Shown: piece by piece, positions 8,352-17,169 of the stretch
Numbering within the stretch: position 1 is the stretch's first letter
Layout of the letters: each line of letters opens with the position of its first letter
Origin: Bacteroidota bacterium
Lineage (GTDB): Bacteria; Bacteroidota; Bacteroidia; Chitinophagales; Chitinophagaceae
Direction: 5' to 3'
NCBI GenBank assembly: GCA_018268105.1
Contig: JAFDXG010000006.1
Location: forward strand, 1-61,649
Length of the DNA: 61,649 nt
Made by a program: the position numbers and the translations under genes
The notes under the pieces: model-generated
What the model saw: only the letters and a program-made list of their open reading frames with translations
What the model was told of the DNA's origin: nothing
Databases searched by the model: none

Positions 8352-10763
8352 TTATTTTAAACGAGCAGTAATATCATATCGCCTACCCGCTACCGTTTGA
8401 ATTTTTATTTTTTTATCCTTGTACTTCACCTCGCATTCTTTTCCCATTTTGGAAAGCAGCACGACGCTTATAAGCTTACCATTTTTCCAGGCAATATCAA
8501 GCGTATATCCGCCCCTGGCACACAATCCCTTTACCGACCCTGTTTTCCATGCCGAAGGCAGGGCCGGTAAAAGTTCTATAAAGTGCTCCTGGCTTTGCAG
8601 CAGCATTTCAGCAATACCGGCAGTAGCACCAAAGTTGCCATCTATCTGAAATGGCGGGTGGGCGCAAAACAGATTATTATATGTTCCGCCCCCGTTACTC
8701 ATATTTACTCCGCTGGAATGCACTGGATGCAAAAGCCGGTTCAGCAGTTTGAGTGCATGATCACCATCGTGCAACCTTGTCCAGAAACCAATCTTCATCG
8801 CCAGCGACCATCCCGTACCATCATCACCTCTTACTTCCAAAGATTTTTTGGCAGCCTGTGCAAGATCAGGTGTTTCGTAATAAGATATCTGGCTACCGGG
8901 ATAGAGTGCAAACAAATGCGATACGTGCCGGTGTGTGGATTCGGTTTCCTTAAACTCTTTTGCCCATTCCATCAGTCTGCCATCACCTCCTATTTTAAGT
9001 GGCTCCAATTGTGCAAGTGCTGTGGCAATATTATTGATGATATCATTTTGAATATGCAATACTTTGGCTGCAAGTAATGTATTGGTAAAAAGATTATAGA
9101 TCACTTCCTGGTCGTGTGTAGGTCCCATACTTATACTGGCAATGCTGCCATCAGGCGCAACAAAACTGTTCTCCGGTGAGGCTGCAGGCCCAGAGACCAG
9201 CTTACCCGTCTCAGGATCTTTTACCAGCCAGTCAAGATAAAAAGTACAGGCTTCCTGCAACACCGGAAAAACTTTCTCAAGATATGTTTTGTCCATACTA
9301 AAGGCATAGTGTTCCCACAAATGCTGACTGAGCCATGCACATGCACCTACATGCAACCCCCAACTGGGATGTTCACCGGGTGCCGTAAATCCCCATATAT
9401 TGGTAATGGGATGGATTACCCATCCTCGTGCATGGTACTGTATTGCTGCTGTTTTTTTACCCGGTTCGGCAACTGAGGAAATAAGATTTGCCAACTGAAG
9501 ATGGCACTCTGAAAGATTAGTGACCTCAGCCGGCCAATAATTCATCTGCACATTCACATCGGTATGATAATCGCAGTTCCAGGGTGTTTGTATTTTATTT
9601 GCCCATATACCCTGCAGGTTCGCAGGCAGGCTGCTCTCCCGGGAAGAGGAAATCAGCAGATACCTTCCAAACTGGAAATACAGGGCATACAGGTATTGTT
9701 CACCGTTAGTTTCTTTATTCTTCTGTAATAATTGATCGGTTGGTATTGCATCATCATCGGTATCTCCAAGTTTAAATGTCACTCTGTTCATCATAGAAGA
9801 GAAATCAGCCACATGGCGCTGTCGCAATATTGGATAAGATTTTGCAACAGCCAATGAGTTACGCTTTTCTAATTGCTGTTCATAGTTTTCATTCAGATAA
9901 TCAGGATAATGCAACCGGTAATTAGTACCCGAAGTAATAACTATTGTTACTTCATTGCTGTTGGATATCTGCAATCCCCCATCCTTTTCTGATATTGTAC
10001 CGCCCTTAATTACCGGGGATACAAGCACTTTATAATGCATACCATCACCCCCATGACCGTCATTCATTACACCCCTCATCACAAGTCTATGTTTTTCGGC
10101 AATAGTTGTGAATCTCTCCGGTCTGTTTATATCCATCAAAAAAGAAATAGCACCTGGTTTTGATGCCTTCAAATGAACTACCATGGCTTTATCCGGGTAA
10201 CTGGCAAATACCTCCCGGGTATATATTATACCGTTCTGTTCGTAAGTAACAGAGGCTATGCCGTTAATAAGATCAAGCTCGCGGTGATAATTTTTATATG
10301 GAGATGAAGTATGGAAATCAAACCATAGATCACCGAGGGTTTGATAACATCCAAAGGGTACATTCGCCCCATTGCCATTGCCAGAGCCAACACCTTTGCA
10401 CACCTGGGTTTTGTTGGTGAGTTCCGTAGCTTCTTTATATTTTCCTGCAAACAAAAGTTCCCTTATTTTTTGTAAAGATGCGTACGCATCCGGATTGTCA
10501 TTATCTGCAGGGCTTCCGCTCCAAAGGGTTTTATCGTTCAACTGAATCCTTTCTTTATTCACATCACCAAATACCATAGCTCCAATAAAACCATTACCTA
10601 CTGGCAATGCCTTCAACCATTCTTCATCATTCTTCCAGCCATCACTTATATCTTTTATGGTGGCATTTGCAGGATTGCTATACCAAAGTTTTGTATGTTT
10701 CTGCTTTTGTGCAACAGCAGATATCGAGCATATCAACAGAAAAAAGAGAATTTGTTTTTTCAT
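8352..10763 (-). CDS. Glycoside hydrolase family 95 (alpha-L-fucosidase type)
   Basis: The 803-residue protein has a signal peptide ending SAVAQ. The N-terminal GH95 beta domain shows PVGNGFIGAMVFG and LNDKTLWSGSP. The (alpha/alpha)6 barrel shows WNCDYHTDVNVQMNYWPAE (about 395-413), SPENSF with candidate acid E531, and IDGNFG near the end. The length suits the family. GH95 enzymes invert alpha-1,2-linked L-fucose or L-galactose. From memory, characterised fucosidases have NxN where this has DVN (D402, N404), so activity or sugar preference may differ. It is first in a two-gene operon with GH31, pointing to stepwise removal of glycan side chains in the periplasm. Confidence 0.9.
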   Translation of the reverse strand: MKKQILFFLLICSISAVAQKQKHTKLWYSNPANATIKDISDGWKNDEEWLKALPVGNGFIGAMVFGDVNKERIQLNDKTLWSGSPADNDNPDAYASLQKIRELLFAGKYKEATELTNKTQVCKGVGSGNGNGANVPFGCYQTLGDLWFDFHTSSPYKNYHRELDLINGIASVTYEQNGIIYTREVFASYPDKAMVVHLKASKPGAISFLMDINRPERFTTIAEKHRLVMRGVMNDGHGGDGMHYKVLVSPVIKGGTISEKDGGLQISNSNEVTIVITSGTNYRLHYPDYLNENYEQQLEKRNSLAVAKSYPILRQRHVADFSSMMNRVTFKLGDTDDDAIPTDQLLQKNKETNGEQYLYALYFQFGRYLLISSSRESSLPANLQGIWANKIQTPWNCDYHTDVNVQMNYWPAEVTNLSECHLQLANLISSVAEPGKKTAAIQYHARGWVIHPITNIWGFTAPGEHPSWGLHVGACAWLSQHLWEHYAFSMDKTYLEKVFPVLQEACTFYLDWLVKDPETGKLVSGPAASPENSFVAPDGSIASISMGPTHDQEVIYNLFTNTLLAAKVLHIQNDIINNIATALAQLEPLKIGGDGRLMEWAKEFKETESTHRHVSHLFALYPGSQISYYETPDLAQAAKKSLEVRGDDGTGWSLAMKIGFWTRLHDGDHALKLLNRLLHPVHSSGVNMSNGGGTYNNLFCAHPPFQIDGNFGATAGIAEMLLQSQEHFIELLPALPSAWKTGSVKGLCARGGYTLDIAWKNGKLISVVLLSKMGKECEVKYKDKKIKIQTVAGRRYDITARLK

Positions 10764-10916
10764 GAGACTATCGGGATACTTTTTAATAATTTAGTCAAAG
10801 ATTTTAAATGGTCTTCCAAAATACGTTTAGTTTATCAAATGCACTGTGCAAAAATTTAATCATGTAAATTATCTGATGAAATATTTCTGTGTGATATTAA
10901 AATTTTTTATTTCTCA

Positions 10917-11627
10917 TTACACAACATATTTCAGCAGGCAAACTGTGAAGGCAGCTACACAGGTATTTAGGAAATTTACCCTATCGTTATTCAGGTAGCC
11001 TTTTCTTTCCAGTGTAGCTCCCAATACAGAATCAGCAAGGTTGCCGGCAGTACCGGCAAAGACGATAGCAACTGCCAGCAAAGACCAGCCATATACTGTG
11101 CTATATACCAGAGCTATCAGCGAACTACCGGCTACACCTAATAAAGTGCCTTCCAAACTTACCACACCATTTAGTCCACGTTGTGACTTTTTAAAGTTTA
11201 GAATATTATAAAAACGACTGCCATAAATAATACCCAGTTCGGAAGAAACCGTATCAGCCATGGCAGAAGCAAAACATGCGGCGATAATTAAAGGAGCATT
11301 CCCCTCAAAAAAAGTATTGTAAAAAGTCATCAGTCCTGCAATAGCCGGCAACCCTGCATTAGCCAGCACCTGACCGGGCTTGCGCCGTCCTTTATCGTCT
11401 TCAGCCAATCCGTTCCTCAGCTTTTTATCCCATTGCCAGGAAGTAACTCCAACCCCGGTAACGAAGAAAATTGTCATCATCAACAAACCAGGAAATCCGG
11501 CTCCTTTGAAAATAAAAAAGCTTAAGATTCCTCCTGTTAAAGCAGCTAACAAGGTTAGCTTTTTGAACCATACACTCAGCGACATCCCGGCTATTATAAC
11601 AGTGGTCAATATAAAATAAGTGTACAA
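10917..11627 (-). CDS. DUF92 integral membrane protein
   Basis: The 236-residue protein has about six to seven hydrophobic segments and the DUF92 hallmarks RRKPGQVLANAG, ADTVSSELG and GNLADSVLGATLE. The plant relative VTE6 acts as a phytyl-phosphate kinase, so a prenyl or lipid-alcohol phosphate kinase role is possible, but the bacterial function is not established. The best start is TTG at 11627, because no in-frame ATG or GTG lies just upstream. It is a single gene between larger spacers and has no obvious partner. Confidence 0.82.
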   Translation of the reverse strand: MYTYFILTTVIIAGMSLSVWFKKLTLLAALTGGILSFFIFKGAGFPGLLMMTIFFVTGVGVTSWQWDKKLRNGLAEDDKGRRKPGQVLANAGLPAIAGLMTFYNTFFEGNAPLIIAACFASAMADTVSSELGIIYGSRFYNILNFKKSQRGLNGVVSLEGTLLGVAGSSLIALVYSTVYGWSLLAVAIVFAGTAGNLADSVLGATLERKGYLNNDRVNFLNTCVAAFTVCLLKYVV

Positions 11628-11884
11628 ATTGAGATCATTTATGAGAATGCAAATAACTGAGTTTCTATCTTATATATTCAATTTTAGGTAATAAATTAAG
11701 TATATACATTTAATTATATTGAATTAACACTTATCTTAGCATAGTTATTTACCACAAGTCGCCTCTATATTCAATTTCTCTAAATCTTATTCCTAACATT
11801 AGCCATTATCCTGGTCTTTTACCTGGATGATTATTATTTATCATGATGATACACCCTATTTACTAACATATAAAATATACCTAA

Positions 11885-13351
11885 ATGAAAAAAGTTCTAC
11901 AATTTTTATTATGTATTATAGCAACCCTTAGGATTGGATCTGACCTCAAAGCGCAAACAAACGTAGCACTTAACAAAACTACCCTGGCTTCTTCCCTTGA
12001 AAACCCATCATACCCGGCATCAAATGCCGTAGATGGAAGTAATACTACCAGATGGTCAAGCAGTTTTAGCAATAATCAATGGATATATATAGATCTTGGC
12101 GGACAATATGACCTTACAGAAGTACAACTACATTGGGAGACTGCTCTGGGGAAGGATTTCAACATTGATATTTCCGATGATGCGAGCACATGGGTTACCA
12201 TTCAAAGTATTACTAACAACACCAATTTTAATAATACAATTGATGTTAGTGGGCATATTGCCCGATATGTGCGAATGTATGGTCTCACAAGAGGAACTGC
12301 ATGGGGGTTCTCACTTTGGGAATTTGGAGTGTATGGAACGCTTGTGGAAAACCTGGCTCTGAATAAATCTTCAAATGCATCGTCTATTGAAAGTGCGACA
12401 TACCCTTCAAATTATGCCTTTGACGGATTAGGAACCAACGTTGGGGCAAATGGTAAAGCCAGGGATGGAAATAACGTAGAATATGGCAGATGGTCAAGCT
12501 TGTTTTCTGAGCCACAATGGATATCGGTAGACCTGGGAGCTGTATATAGTATCAGAGATGTAAAGATTTTTTGGGAAGTGGCAAATGCCAAAGATTATTT
12601 AATCCAGGTTTCGACTGATGGCAATAGCTGGACTGATGTTGCAACGATTACAAATAACCCGACAAACAGTTATATCAATGACATTCCAATAACGGGTGGA
12701 GTACCTGGGAGATATGTACGCCTGTACGGACAGACAAGAAATACAGTCTATGGTTTCTCTATTTATGAGTTCCAGGTATTTGGTCCTAACAGCATCCTGC
12801 CCATCCACATGAACAGTTTTACGGCTATTAAAAAAGCTAACAATACAGAAATCAACTGGGAAGCTTCGCTCGACAGGGAAAGTTATTTTGAAATACAACG
12901 CAGTGGCGATGGAGCTAATTTTGCAACCATCGGTTCTATTCACGAATCTACGGGAAGCAATGGTATTTCCAACCATTATACTTTTACAGATGAATCACCG
13001 TTGGATGGAGTAAATTATTATCGTATAGCCTACACTGAAACAGGCGGAGCACGTTTGTTTACTAAAATAGTAGCCGTTTCATTTGCACAATCATCACGCA
13101 TAAAAATATATCCCAACCCTGTAACCAGGAATACGCAATTCCTGCGTATTGAATTGCCCTCCGGCATTACAGGGAAAACTGAAATCAGAATACTCAGTAC
13201 AACGGGTCAGGTGGTAAGCCAACAACGATTTGGAAGCAACAATACTGTTTTACTTGCTGACGGCATTTCTCAATTGCCCGCGGGTCAGTATATCATTCAG
13301 GTGTTGCCGGAAAAATCAGCCCCACTTTCCAGGCTGATTATTGTGAAATAA
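11885..13351 (+). CDS. Secreted protein with two discoidin domains and T9SS signal
   Basis: The 488-residue protein has a signal peptide (ending LKAQT). Two F5/8 type C (CBM32-like) domains follow, about residues 26-152 (NVALNKTT..WIYIDLGG..FGVYG) and 156-302 (LALNKSS..WISVDLGA..FQVFG). A linking beta domain spans about 305-400, and a type A sorting domain starts at KIYPNPV (about 409) and runs to the C-terminus. The discoidin folds should bind sugars or surface polymers, and the tail directs export by the type IX system. No catalytic domain is visible, so it is likely a binding or adhesion protein. A strong terminator follows. Confidence 0.85.
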   Translation: MKKVLQFLLCIIATLRIGSDLKAQTNVALNKTTLASSLENPSYPASNAVDGSNTTRWSSSFSNNQWIYIDLGGQYDLTEVQLHWETALGKDFNIDISDDASTWVTIQSITNNTNFNNTIDVSGHIARYVRMYGLTRGTAWGFSLWEFGVYGTLVENLALNKSSNASSIESATYPSNYAFDGLGTNVGANGKARDGNNVEYGRWSSLFSEPQWISVDLGAVYSIRDVKIFWEVANAKDYLIQVSTDGNSWTDVATITNNPTNSYINDIPITGGVPGRYVRLYGQTRNTVYGFSIYEFQVFGPNSILPIHMNSFTAIKKANNTEINWEASLDRESYFEIQRSGDGANFATIGSIHESTGSNGISNHYTFTDESPLDGVNYYRIAYTETGGARLFTKIVAVSFAQSSRIKIYPNPVTRNTQFLRIELPSGITGKTEIRILSTTGQVVSQQRFGSNNTVLLADGISQLPAGQYIIQVLPEKSAPLSRLIIVK

Positions 13352-13370
13352 AAAAGCTCTCATACTCTTC

Positions 13371-13415
13371 ATGCTGGCAGCAATAAAAAGTTTATTGCTG
13401 TCAGCATTATTTTTT
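13371..13415 (+). terminator. Rho-independent terminator after the discoidin gene
   Basis: The arms 13371-13387 and 13391-13407 pair over 17 bases with a single G-T wobble around the loop AAG. The run TTATTTTTT follows at once. The right arm touches the stop codon of the SET-domain gene on the other strand. Confidence 0.85.
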
Positions 13416-13829
13416 AAGGTCAAGACGCCGGTTATATCTTACAACATCCCAGTATTCTTTGCCATAGCCAACGAGTATTTCTCCGCCTGCCGGAATATCA
13501 TGGGTGGAAAATATATATGCTTTGAGTCCTTCTGTTTTATAAGTGGCATTATTTGTAATCCCTTTTACCCTGACAAGTCCCCGGGCATCATTTGCATAGC
13601 GGGCTAAATATTTGGGGTGTGGTGCAGCGTCAATTACATGATTGCGGTTTATATAGTAGATATATTTATTCCTGCCATCATCATGGTTCACATCCTTCCA
13701 TCGGGTGATGGTGCCTTTATATTCGACGATTTTTTTTCCCGCAGGAATTGTTTTTTTGGTAAACAATCCTTTGCCGGCATTGGGCAAGGTAGATTTCTTC
13801 ACTACAAGTTGCCGCTCTAATATTGCCAT
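13407..13829 (-). CDS. SET-domain protein (putative lysine methyltransferase)
   Basis: The 140-residue protein is essentially one SET domain: KSTLPNAGKGLF near residue 12, ARYANDARG (the pseudoknot region, usually NHSC), and GGEILVGYGKEYW at about 116. SET enzymes move a methyl group from S-adenosylmethionine to protein lysines. Short bacterial SET proteins like this lack pre- and post-SET zinc motifs and their targets are mostly unknown. ATG at 13829. It is divergent from tRNA-Gln and converges with the discoidin gene. Confidence 0.82.
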   Translation of the reverse strand: MAILERQLVVKKSTLPNAGKGLFTKKTIPAGKKIVEYKGTITRWKDVNHDDGRNKYIYYINRNHVIDAAPHPKYLARYANDARGLVRVKGITNNATYKTEGLKAYIFSTHDIPAGGEILVGYGKEYWDVVRYNRRLDLKK

Positions 13830-13971
13830 ACTATTTATAGGTTATGATATCCTTATACCCTGCAAATTATATGGCGATAAAGGATTTATGAAAAAAAATT
13901 ATTTTTGTTTGAAGCAGATACCCTCTGAATAAAATCACGAGTATAAGTCGAACTGAAAAGAAAATAAGCTA

Positions 13972-13979
13972 TATATTTG
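13972..13979 (+). promoter_or_regulatory. Bacteroidota -7 box for tRNA-Gln
   Basis: TATATTTG matches the TAnnTTTG consensus and ends 9 bases before the mature tRNA 5' end. No convincing -33 TTTG is seen at the expected spacing. Confidence 0.55.
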
Positions 13980-13988
13980 CAACCCCAT

Positions 13989-14059
13989 TGCCCGATCGTA
14001 TAGTGGTAGTACATCAGATTCTGGCTCTGATAGCCTTGGTTCGAATCCAGGTCGGGTAA
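13989..14059 (+). tRNA. tRNA-Gln (anticodon CTG)
   Basis: The cloverleaf folds by hand. The acceptor stem TGCCCGA pairs with TCGGGTA (one G-T), followed by a 3-bp D stem GTA/TAC, anticodon stem TCAGA/TCTGA with loop TTCTGGC, and T arm CTTGG-TTCGAAT-CCAGG. The discriminator is A14059 and CCA is not encoded. Anticodon CTG reads CAG. Confidence 0.95.
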
Positions 14060-14080
14060 CTAAATTTTAATTTACTTGTA

Positions 14081-14106
14081 AGAAAAGCTGCTTAAGCGGC
14101 TTTTCT
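14081..14106 (+). terminator. Hairpin after tRNA-Gln
   Basis: AGAAAAGCTGC and GCGGCTTTTCT pair over 11 bases around TTAA, 21 bases past the tRNA end. No long T-run follows, but the 3' arm itself is T-rich. Confidence 0.6.
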
Positions 14107-14157
14107 GTTGCACTATTTACTTTGAATATTTAAAGTAAAACAATAGCTCACTTTCCC

Positions 14158-14886
14158 TCAATTCAACAATAAATAAAGTGCGGCAGCAATTGACCCACCC
14201 ACTATCGGAGCTATCACCGGTATCCAGGAATATTTCCAGTCTTCCTTGTTTTTATCTTTGAACGGAAGCAGGTTATACACTATTCTCGGTCCCAAATCCC
14301 TGGCAGGATTGATAGCATAGCCGGTTGTACCGCCAAGGGATAATCCAATAGCCCATACAATAAAAGCAACCGGTATAGCACCGATAGAACCGAGTCCTAT
14401 AGGTGTTTTCTCCTCTCCCATTTGCGCATCAGTAAAATAGAAAACCGCAAAGAGCAACACAAAAGTGCCTATAGCTTCACTTATAAAATTGCGGCTGGTA
14501 TTTTTGATTGCAGGGGCAGTATAAAATGCTGCCGCTTTTAACCCGGCATCAGCAGTGGCGGTAAAATGATCTTTATACATTAGCCATACAAGAAATGCCC
14601 CAGTCATTGCTCCGGCAAATTGGGCTAAAAGAAAGGGCAATACTTCCGCCCAGGCAAACTTACCACCCACTGCCAAACCTATTGTTACTGCAGGATTGAG
14701 ATGCGCACCGCTATAGGGACCAGCTATTACCACTCCGGCAAAAACGGCAAGCGCCCATCCGGTAGTAATCACTATCCACCCGCTTCCGTTTCCTTTGGTG
14801 CCGGTAAGCAATACATTGGCAACTACGCCATTTCCAAGAAGAACGAGGAACATTGTACCAATAAATTCAGCAATAAATGGAGTCAT
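14158..14886 (-). CDS. glpF: Glycerol uptake facilitator (aquaporin family)
   Basis: The 242-residue protein from ATG 14886 (an in-frame TTG lies one codon upstream) has six membrane segments and both half-helix motifs: AHLNPAVTIG and GYAINPARDLGPRI. The Asp after the second NPAR is typical of glycerol facilitators rather than water channels, so glycerol is the likely substrate. It lies 51 bases downstream of a glycerophosphodiesterase on the same strand, which fits an operon that breaks glycerophosphodiesters and takes up glycerol. Confidence 0.88.
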   Translation of the reverse strand: MTPFIAEFIGTMFLVLLGNGVVANVLLTGTKGNGSGWIVITTGWALAVFAGVVIAGPYSGAHLNPAVTIGLAVGGKFAWAEVLPFLLAQFAGAMTGAFLVWLMYKDHFTATADAGLKAAAFYTAPAIKNTSRNFISEAIGTFVLLFAVFYFTDAQMGEEKTPIGLGSIGAIPVAFIVWAIGLSLGGTTGYAINPARDLGPRIVYNLLPFKDKNKEDWKYSWIPVIAPIVGGSIAAALYLLLN

Positions 14887-14937
14887 CAATATCAGTTTTA
14901 AATTTTAAAAATGAATAGAAAATTAAACTTAAACTTA

Positions 14938-15846
14938 TTATTTTATTTGAGCAAACAGATCCGGATAATCTGTGATAACACCATCTACCCCCATATCTTT
15001 TAACCGTTGAATGTCTTCCACCGTGTTTGGCGTCCAGGGAATAACAAGAACATCTTGCTTATGAAATCCTTTTACCAAATTTTGGGTAACAACAGAAAAC
15101 TCAGGGCTGAATATATCCGGCTTAAAACCCAGTTCATCAATATATCCTTCCACAGTTTTTACACCGGATTTCCCTACAAGAAAGGATGTTTTAACACCAG
15201 GGTATTTTTCATGTACAAGTTTTAAAGCTCGTATATCAAAGGACTGGATCATGGTGCGGGGCGCAATACCTTTATCAATAATAATTTTCATTGCCGAGTC
15301 AACATACTCTTCCAGCGAAGGATAGGTTTTCCCATCGCTTTTTGGACTGGACTTGAGCTCAATATTGTAATGGTTGATATGATTCTTTTCTTTTGCATAC
15401 ATTTCCACTGAATCAATCAGCACGCTGAGAAGGGGCTTAACAATATGCATTTTTTCCTGCCGGGTGAAGCCAGGATGGGGTTTGATCCCTGCATCATATT
15501 TTGCAACGCTATCATAAGGCATAGCATAGATCAGCCTGCTGTAACCGTCCTCTTTTGTCATTGTATCCCCCTCGGGAGTAAGACAAAAATCGCTGTTGAA
15601 ATAAGCATCATGCGACACTACAATCTTCTTGTCTTTCGACATCTGGAGATCCATTTCTAATGTACAATCATAGTTGATGGCATTTTTCTCTGAAGCAATG
15701 GTATTTTCAGGCATCAGCCCACGCCCGCCACGGTGGGCCTGTTTATCAAAACTGGCAAATTTTTCTTTATGTTTATTACCAGCACTGCATGAAACTATTA
15801 TTGAAGAAATGAGCAGTAAGAATGTTTGACATATAGATAACTTCAT
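14938..15846 (-). CDS. Glycerophosphodiester phosphodiesterase lipoprotein
   Basis: The 302-residue protein has a lipoprotein signal (IIVSC, Cys at about 20). The GDPD barrel shows AHRGGRGLMPENT (catalytic His-Arg), EMDLQMSKDKKIVVSHD (metal Glu/Asp and second His), and a C-terminal DGVITDYPD. It should hydrolyse glycerophosphodiesters to glycerol-3-phosphate plus an alcohol on the periplasmic or outer surface. It is followed by glpF in the same direction. ATG at 15846. Confidence 0.9.
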   Translation of the reverse strand: MKLSICQTFLLLISSIIVSCSAGNKHKEKFASFDKQAHRGGRGLMPENTIASEKNAINYDCTLEMDLQMSKDKKIVVSHDAYFNSDFCLTPEGDTMTKEDGYSRLIYAMPYDSVAKYDAGIKPHPGFTRQEKMHIVKPLLSVLIDSVEMYAKEKNHINHYNIELKSSPKSDGKTYPSLEEYVDSAMKIIIDKGIAPRTMIQSFDIRALKLVHEKYPGVKTSFLVGKSGVKTVEGYIDELGFKPDIFSPEFSVVTQNLVKGFHKQDVLVIPWTPNTVEDIQRLKDMGVDGVITDYPDLFAQIK

Positions 15847-16206
15847 TACTTTAAATTTATATTAATCTGAATATGCAATTGAAAAACATTTCGGGTTTTA
15901 ATTCAGATGCAGCATCCACCAAACCTTTTAAAAAAAATTAATACAGGTAAAAAGTACTATTGACTAAGATAATTTTTTTAGCTCAATAAAAATCTATTCT
16001 CAAAAAAAATGTAATTACTATTTAATCAGAACTACTTAATATCTGCGCTAATACCCGACGAAATTTATATTCACAAATGAATATTCAAAAAAGCACTGAA
16101 ATACTGAAAAAGCAGGAGGATATGCCCGGTGTCAGCAATCTAATGATTGAAAGTATTGCCGGCTGCCTCAGATCAACAATGAATATGACCACTCAAACAT
16201 TGAAAA
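15847..16206. other. Gene-poor AT-rich spacer
   Basis: No convincing gene is seen. A 59-codon plus-strand ORF (16077-16256) opens with MNIQKSTEILKKQ but matches nothing I know and overlaps the weak membrane ORF on the other strand. No clear hairpin or promoter consensus was found. Confidence 0.5.
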
Positions 16207-16554
16207 TCATAAATAAAACTTTAAAGATATCTGCCAGTCTGAAATATTTTCAATAGGAGCTGCGTTTGAAGAAGGAAGTAAAACCATCTCTGTGCAGAAA
16301 AGAATACATGGAGGCAAAACGGAGCTGATTAACGGCATGAGTATACAGGTATAGGCAAACCATAACAAATCTACCGTTCCGGCAATAGCTACTAATACTA
16401 TAAAGTAAGCCTTCAGGGTAGAGACTATATATTGAAGTAACCGGTGCACAAAAAACAGATGGTATATATCCGACAGAAAGGGAACAACATTGGAAGCAAT
16501 TAGGGAAAAAACTATAGAAGTAACATTTGAGAAAGTCCCGGTTGCCAAATGCAT
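16207..16554 (-). CDS. Possible small membrane protein (doubtful)
   Basis: A 115-codon ORF from ATG 16554 has about three hydrophobic stretches (around residues 10-25, 40-60 and 62-90). I recognise no family. It is divergent from the copper-efflux operon and is the only sizeable ORF in a low-GC spacer. A chance ORF is as likely as a real gene. Confidence 0.25.
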   Translation of the reverse strand: MHLATGTFSNVTSIVFSLIASNVVPFLSDIYHLFFVHRLLQYIVSTLKAYFIVLVAIAGTVDLLWFAYTCILMPLISSVLPPCILFCTEMVLLPSSNAAPIENISDWQISLKFYL

Positions 16555-16613
16555 ATTTTCATCTTAATAAAAAATGACGAAAACAGAAAGCGACGTTCAT
16601 TAAAAATAAATAT

Positions 16614-16621
16614 TACTTTTG
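16614..16621 (+). promoter_or_regulatory. -7-like box before the metal-efflux operon
   Basis: TACTTTTG matches TAnnTTTG exactly. It ends only 7 bases before the ATG at 16629, which would give an almost leaderless mRNA. No -33 TTTG is visible, so this is tentative. Confidence 0.35.
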
Positions 16622-16628
16622 TTGCCGC

Positions 16629-17027
16629 ATGAAAAAAGTGCTCGCATTTATATTATCTTTTTTCTACCTGTTTACAACTACAGGAGCTACATTTCACCTG
16701 CATTATTGCATGGGAAAACTGGTGAATGTAAAACTCGGGCAGAAAGAAACTAAAAAATGCAGCAAGTGCAAATCAGAAGAAACTGATCCCTGCAGCAAAA
16801 ACTGTTGTAAGGATGCTTTTAAGACTGTTAAGTTTGAAAAAGAATACAGTGCTACAGATAACATATTCCCATCTTTTCAATTGAAAATATCGGCTAAATC
16901 CGTACCCTATGCAGAGCTTCCGCTGCTCTCTGTAGTTTCCTGTTCCCCGGTGTATTCAACATCTAATGCACCACCCCGAAGTAACAATATCCCCATTTAT
17001 CTTCTGCACAACCTTTTTCTGATTTAG
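16629..17027 (+). CDS. HYC_CC_PP family protein (metal-linked)
   Basis: The 132-residue protein has a signal peptide (to about residue 20). It has the family marks: LHYCMG (Cys27, Met28), a KCSKCKSEE..CSKNCCKD cluster with seven cysteines, and a proline pair in NAPPRSN. The His, Met and Cys content fits periplasmic binding of a soft metal such as copper. It stands directly upstream of the CusA-type pump, and this family is often found beside such pumps in Bacteroidota. Function is inferred from composition and position. Confidence 0.75.
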   Translation: MKKVLAFILSFFYLFTTTGATFHLHYCMGKLVNVKLGQKETKKCSKCKSEETDPCSKNCCKDAFKTVKFEKEYSATDNIFPSFQLKISAKSVPYAELPLLSVVSCSPVYSTSNAPPRSNNIPIYLLHNLFLI

Positions 17028-17103
17028 ATTTTTAACCACTTTGCGCCGGGCTATATCGTTGCCAGGGTATTGGCGATTTATATGCCTTCGAAATTCTCTG
17101 TTT

Positions 17104-17139
17104 AACCCAAATTTTTGCAGCCAACTGCAATTCTGGGTT
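17104..17139. repeat. Imperfect hairpin between HYC_CC_PP gene and cusA
   Basis: AACCCA..TTGCAG on the left pairs with CTGCAA..TGGGTT on the right around CCAA, with an unpaired middle. It may weaken read-through into cusA or be a dispersed repeat. Confidence 0.4.
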
Positions 17140-17169
17140 CAATAATCAAAATTCAGAAAAAAAACTACA

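Noticed and set aside
16077..16256. 59-codon plus-strand ORF MNIQKSTEILKKQ
   Set aside because: Too little evidence; overlaps another weak ORF and has no recognisable relatives.
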